A stretch of DNA of 7,523 bases from Clostridiales bacterium. GTDB taxonomy: Bacteria > Bacillota > Clostridia > Lachnospirales > Lachnospiraceae. The notes beneath the pieces were generated by a model that was not told the origin of the DNA, did no database searches, and saw nothing but the letters and a program-made list of their open reading frames with translations. The position numbers and the translations under genes were made by a program. Below, in pieces: positions 6,213-7,523 of this stretch (its first letter is position 1; each line of letters begins with the position of its first letter). Location of the stretch: NCBI GenBank assembly GCA_019420425.1, contig JAHZHG010000119.1, positions 1 through 7,523 of the forward strand, written 5' to 3'.

Positions 6213-6220
6213 ATGCAAAT
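6199..6220 (+). repeat. Copy 2 of an imperfect direct repeat, possible operator
   Basis: TGTGTAC, then TGTGCAAATGCAAAT, matches 6137-6157 in the TGTGTAC block and the two GCAA blocks, with a one-base insertion. The copies are 62 bp apart, about six helical turns. This copy covers the -35 of the minus-strand promoter. Confidence 0.4.
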
Positions 6221-6224
6221 TATT

Positions 6225-6605
6225 TTAGGTATTCACACAGGAAATCAGATGCCGTTTAAAGTGAACGAAATCCAGGATCTCTTTTTGTATTGCGGGAGAA
6301 AGCATACGGAACTCCGCAATAAGAGCCTGCTCATGAGGGAAAAGAGCGGGACAGGATTCCAACACAGATACGGTATCCGGTGCCGGCGGCGCTGCAATGT
6401 CATGTTCGCGGACGAGTTCATCTATAGAGACATGAAAAAAATCGGCCAGATCAATGATTGTTTCTATAGATGGCGTGCGCGAATCATTTTCATAATTGCA
6501 GTAGGTCTGTCGTTGGATATTTAACAGCTTGCTGACATCGGCCTGGGTGAAGTCCCCGGCTTCACGGAGTGCCCGCAGATGTGGGGCCAAGACAGATTTT
6601 GCCAT
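6225..6605 (-). CDS. XRE-family transcriptional regulator with C-terminal extension
   Basis: 126-aa regulator. The N-terminal Cro/CI-type DNA-binding domain spans about residues 6-67; the HTH is TQADVSKLLNIQRQTYCNYE (20-39), followed by TPSIETIIDLADFFHVSIDELV (44-65), the usual packing helices. After a Pro/Ala-rich linker (71-76) comes a helical C-terminal region containing HEQALIAEFRMLSPAIQKEILDFVHF (91-116), a tail seen on many clostridial XRE proteins and possibly used for dimerisation or ligand sensing. The start at 6605 is supported by AAAGGAGG (complement of 6613-6620) seven bases upstream. A longer frame to 6698 would read through the gene's own -10 and a hydrophobic stretch and is rejected. 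It is divergent from the 66-aa gene at 6781, with a palindrome between them. Autorepression and control of the divergent gene are inference. Confidence 0.87.
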   Translation of the reverse strand: MAKSVLAPHLRALREAGDFTQADVSKLLNIQRQTYCNYENDSRTPSIETIIDLADFFHVSIDELVREHDIAAPPAPDTVSVLESCPALFPHEQALIAEFRMLSPAIQKEILDFVHFKRHLISCVNT

Positions 6606-6636
6606 AATGTTACCTCCTTTCTTATGTGTTGAGAAC

Positions 6637-6645
6637 ATTATAGCA
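6637..6645 (-). promoter_or_regulatory. Extended -10 promoter element for the 126-aa XRE gene
   Basis: On the minus strand TGCTATAAT (complement of 6637-6645): a perfect TATAAT with an extended TG. No good -35 lies at 16-18 bp; TTGCAG (complement of 6663-6668) is 20 bp away. The palindrome CAATTAATTG (6644-6653) abuts the -10 and could be an operator. The start would be near 6630, about 25 nt before the ATG. Confidence 0.6.
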
Positions 6646-6700
6646 ATTAATTGAATAAATATCTGCAAGAGCAACAGAATGAATACAAAAAACGGCAAAA

Positions 6701-6717
6701 AGCAACAAAACGTTGCT
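6701..6717. promoter_or_regulatory. Palindrome AGCAAC-N5-GTTGCT, candidate XRE operator
   Basis: AGCAAC (6701-6706) and GTTGCT (6712-6717) form a perfect 6-bp inverted repeat around AAAAC in the gap between the divergent 126-aa XRE gene and the 66-aa gene. A further AGCAAC half-site is at 6670-6675, 31 bp (about three helical turns) away. Read on the minus strand the palindrome is followed by four T, so a small attenuator-like hairpin is an alternative. The size and placement fit a Cro/CI-type operator. No clear plus-strand promoter for the 66-aa gene was found in this gap. Confidence 0.45.
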
Positions 6718-6780
6718 AAATAGGGATACGCAGGAGAGAGCAGGGAAACGGAATAAATCTATACAACAGGAGGAATCATC

Positions 6781-6981
6781 ATGAACAATCTCGAATTTGG
6801 TATGAAATGCAGACGAAGCAGCAACATTTTGATGCGTATGGCAGGGGAAGCGGCGGTCCGCAGGGAAAGGAAAAAGGCTGACCGGGTGGAGCAGATGTTA
6901 AAGGATCACTGCTTTGAGGGAATGGAGGAAGCACTCCAGTCCGTTTATGAACAGATAGTCGCCGCTTTCCCGAGGGAGTAG
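6781..6981 (+). CDS. 66-aa hypothetical protein divergent from an XRE regulator
   Basis: Short protein I do not recognise. It starts with a hydrophilic segment (MNNLEFGMKCRRSSN), followed by a strongly basic, probably helical stretch AAVRRERKKADRVEQMLKDHC (24-44) and an acidic amphipathic helix EGMEEALQSVYEQIVAAF (46-63). It contains two cysteines (10 and 44), with no membrane segment and no zinc-binding spacing. CAGGAGG at 6767-6773, seven bases before the ATG, is a strong ribosome binding site and the main support that it is a real gene. A hairpin follows 57 nt after the stop. Divergent placement from the 126-aa XRE gene across a palindromic site suggests control by that regulator. It could be a small nucleic-acid- or protein-binding factor, an antirepressor or a toxin-antitoxin component; the sequence does not decide. 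Confidence 0.6.
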   Translation: MNNLEFGMKCRRSSNILMRMAGEAAVRRERKKADRVEQMLKDHCFEGMEEALQSVYEQIVAAFPRE

Positions 6982-7037
6982 TCTGGTACATATCTTTTTC
7001 GACTCAGAAATCTTTTCAGACGCAGCTGGCATATGCG

Positions 7038-7071
7038 GTCCGGGTGAGGGCGAGATGAACTCACTCCGGAC
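7038..7071 (+). terminator. Hairpin downstream of the 66-aa gene
   Basis: GTCCGG (7038-7043) pairs with CCGGAC (7066-7071) and GTGAG (7044-7048) with CTCAC (7060-7064), leaving a single bulged T at 7065 and an 11-nt loop. The T-rich stretch CATTTCTTTTCC (7075-7086) begins three bases after the stem. It is acceptable as a factor-assisted terminator, not a textbook one. The rest of the 230-nt gap before the next gene is AT-rich, with only the promoter at 7147-7175 recognised. Confidence 0.45.
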
Positions 7072-7146
7072 AATCATTTCTTTTCCTATATCAGGAGCAT
7101 ATTTATATAGATACTCTTAAATTTTAAAAAAGAAATCATAAACCAG

Positions 7147-7175
7147 TGGAAAGCTGTGCGTCTTTTTGCTAAAAT
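7147..7175 (+). promoter_or_regulatory. Candidate promoter for the DJ-1/PfpI gene
   Basis: TGGAAA (7147-7152), a 17-bp spacer and TAAAAT (7170-7175), with TGC directly before it giving an extended -10. Start near 7182, some 30 nt before the ATG at 7212. The -35 is weak (four of six bases). Confidence 0.45.
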
Positions 7176-7211
7176 AGGCGTAGCTTCAGTAAATGAATGG
7201 AGGAAGAACCA

Positions 7212-7523
7212 ATGAGTAAAATATACGTTTTTTTGGCCGACGGATTCGAAGAAATCGAAGGCTTAACCGTCGTGGACTTGCTGCGCCGTGCCGGTGAAGC
7301 CTGCGTGACGGTTTCCATCAGCGACAGCCTGGAGGTTACCGGCAGTCACCAGATAAAACTGCAGGCAGACACCCGTTTTGCGGATACAGACTTTTCCGAT
7401 GCGTCGATGCTTGTCCTTCCGGGCGGAATGCCGGGAACCCGCTATCTGGGCGCTCATGCCGGCTTATGCGCGCTGTTAAAGGCGGCAAAGCAGGAAGGAA
7501 AGACGGTAGCCGCCATCTGCGCC
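7212..7523 (+). CDS. DJ-1/PfpI-family protein, 5' part (runs off the window)
   Basis: The first 104 codons of a DJ-1/ThiJ/PfpI-superfamily protein; family members are usually about 180-190 aa, so roughly half is present. The start is clear: GGAGGAA at 7199-7205 and an ATG giving MSKIYVFLADGFEEIEGLTVVDLLRRAG, the classic N-terminal beta strand and helix with the conserved Glu16 that pairs with the catalytic cysteine. LVLPGGMPGT (67-76) is the family glycine motif, and AAICA (100-104) ends at the nucleophile elbow with Cys103, corresponding to Cys106 of human DJ-1 and E. coli YajL. Members of this subfamily are linked to oxidative or carbonyl stress and to glyoxalase or deglycase-type activities, some disputed. 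The exact activity here cannot be assigned. No stop codon is reached before the window ends. Confidence 0.93.
   Translation, partial: MSKIYVFLADGFEEIEGLTVVDLLRRAGEACVTVSISDSLEVTGSHQIKLQADTRFADTDFSDASMLVLPGGMPGTRYLGAHAGLCALLKAAKQEGKTVAAICA

Noticed and set aside
6198..6524. 108-codon plus-strand open frame directly after the 6165-6193 promoter
   Set aside because: It lies antisense to a clear XRE gene, has no ribosome binding site (its ATG is 5 nt past the -10) and shows no recognisable protein character.
6606..6698. 31-residue hydrophobic extension of the 126-aa XRE protein
   Set aside because: It would be encoded across the -10 element and the ribosome binding site of the gene; the ATG at 6605 is well supported.
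6820..6831. AGCAACATTTTG, identical to 1022-1033
   Set aside because: A shared 12-mer between two places in a 7.5-kb window is expected by chance, and this copy lies inside the coding sequence of the 66-aa gene.
7055..7120. 21-codon frame starting ATGAACTCACTC
   Set aside because: The start codon lies in the loop of the 7038-7071 hairpin with only a weak GAGGG upstream; short frames like this are expected by chance.
1..7523. CRISPR array, tRNA, rRNA or riboswitch
   Set aside because: No regularly spaced direct repeats, cloverleaf-like sequence or known riboswitch core was recognised in any gap.

Overview
The window looks like a chromosomal piece from an anaerobic Firmicute, most likely a gut-type clostridium of the Lachnospiraceae. 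This rests on strong AGGAGG-type ribosome binding sites on nearly every gene, SigA-type promoters with 17-bp spacers, mixed base composition of about half G+C with AT-rich intergenic regions, and the gene families present (DUF975 membrane protein, Rpn/PD-(D/E)XK transposase-like nuclease, paired XRE regulators). The genus cannot be named from this alone.

Layout. 1-997 (+): a radical SAM protein with a SPASM-like cysteine-rich C-terminus; its start lies at the window edge. 1003-2026: an AT-richer unit with one Rpn/PDDEXK_2 nuclease gene (1117-1908, +). It has a near-consensus promoter and is flanked by a 13-bp perfect inverted repeat that can be extended imperfectly on both sides. 2074-3338 (-): a two-gene membrane-protein operon, a 159-aa DUF4190-like protein followed by a 249-aa DUF975 protein. 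Divergent from it, 3505-5661 (+) encodes Tex, a housekeeping RNA-binding transcription accessory protein. A perfect 13-bp-stem terminator at 5708-5747 separates tex from the convergent gene that follows.

5823-6981 is an AT-rich regulatory island. It holds two small XRE-family regulators on the minus strand (84 and 126 aa) and a 66-aa unrecognised protein divergent on the plus strand. The intergenic gaps carry overlapping opposed promoters, a 21/22-bp imperfect direct repeat and a palindrome with a half-site, which look like operator sites. No integrase, toxin or conjugation gene is visible, so whether this is a mobile-element remnant, a toxin-antitoxin-like module or a resident control cassette is unresolved. 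7212-7523 (+) is the 5' part of a DJ-1/PfpI-family gene that runs off the window.

The window is therefore mostly ordinary housekeeping and membrane genes interrupted by two accessory patches: the Rpn unit with its inverted repeats, and the XRE cassette. Nothing amounts to a proven new system. The best leads are the inverted repeat around the Rpn gene, the regulatory architecture of the XRE pair with the 66-aa protein, and a 34-codon open frame squeezed between the radical SAM gene and the Rpn gene.
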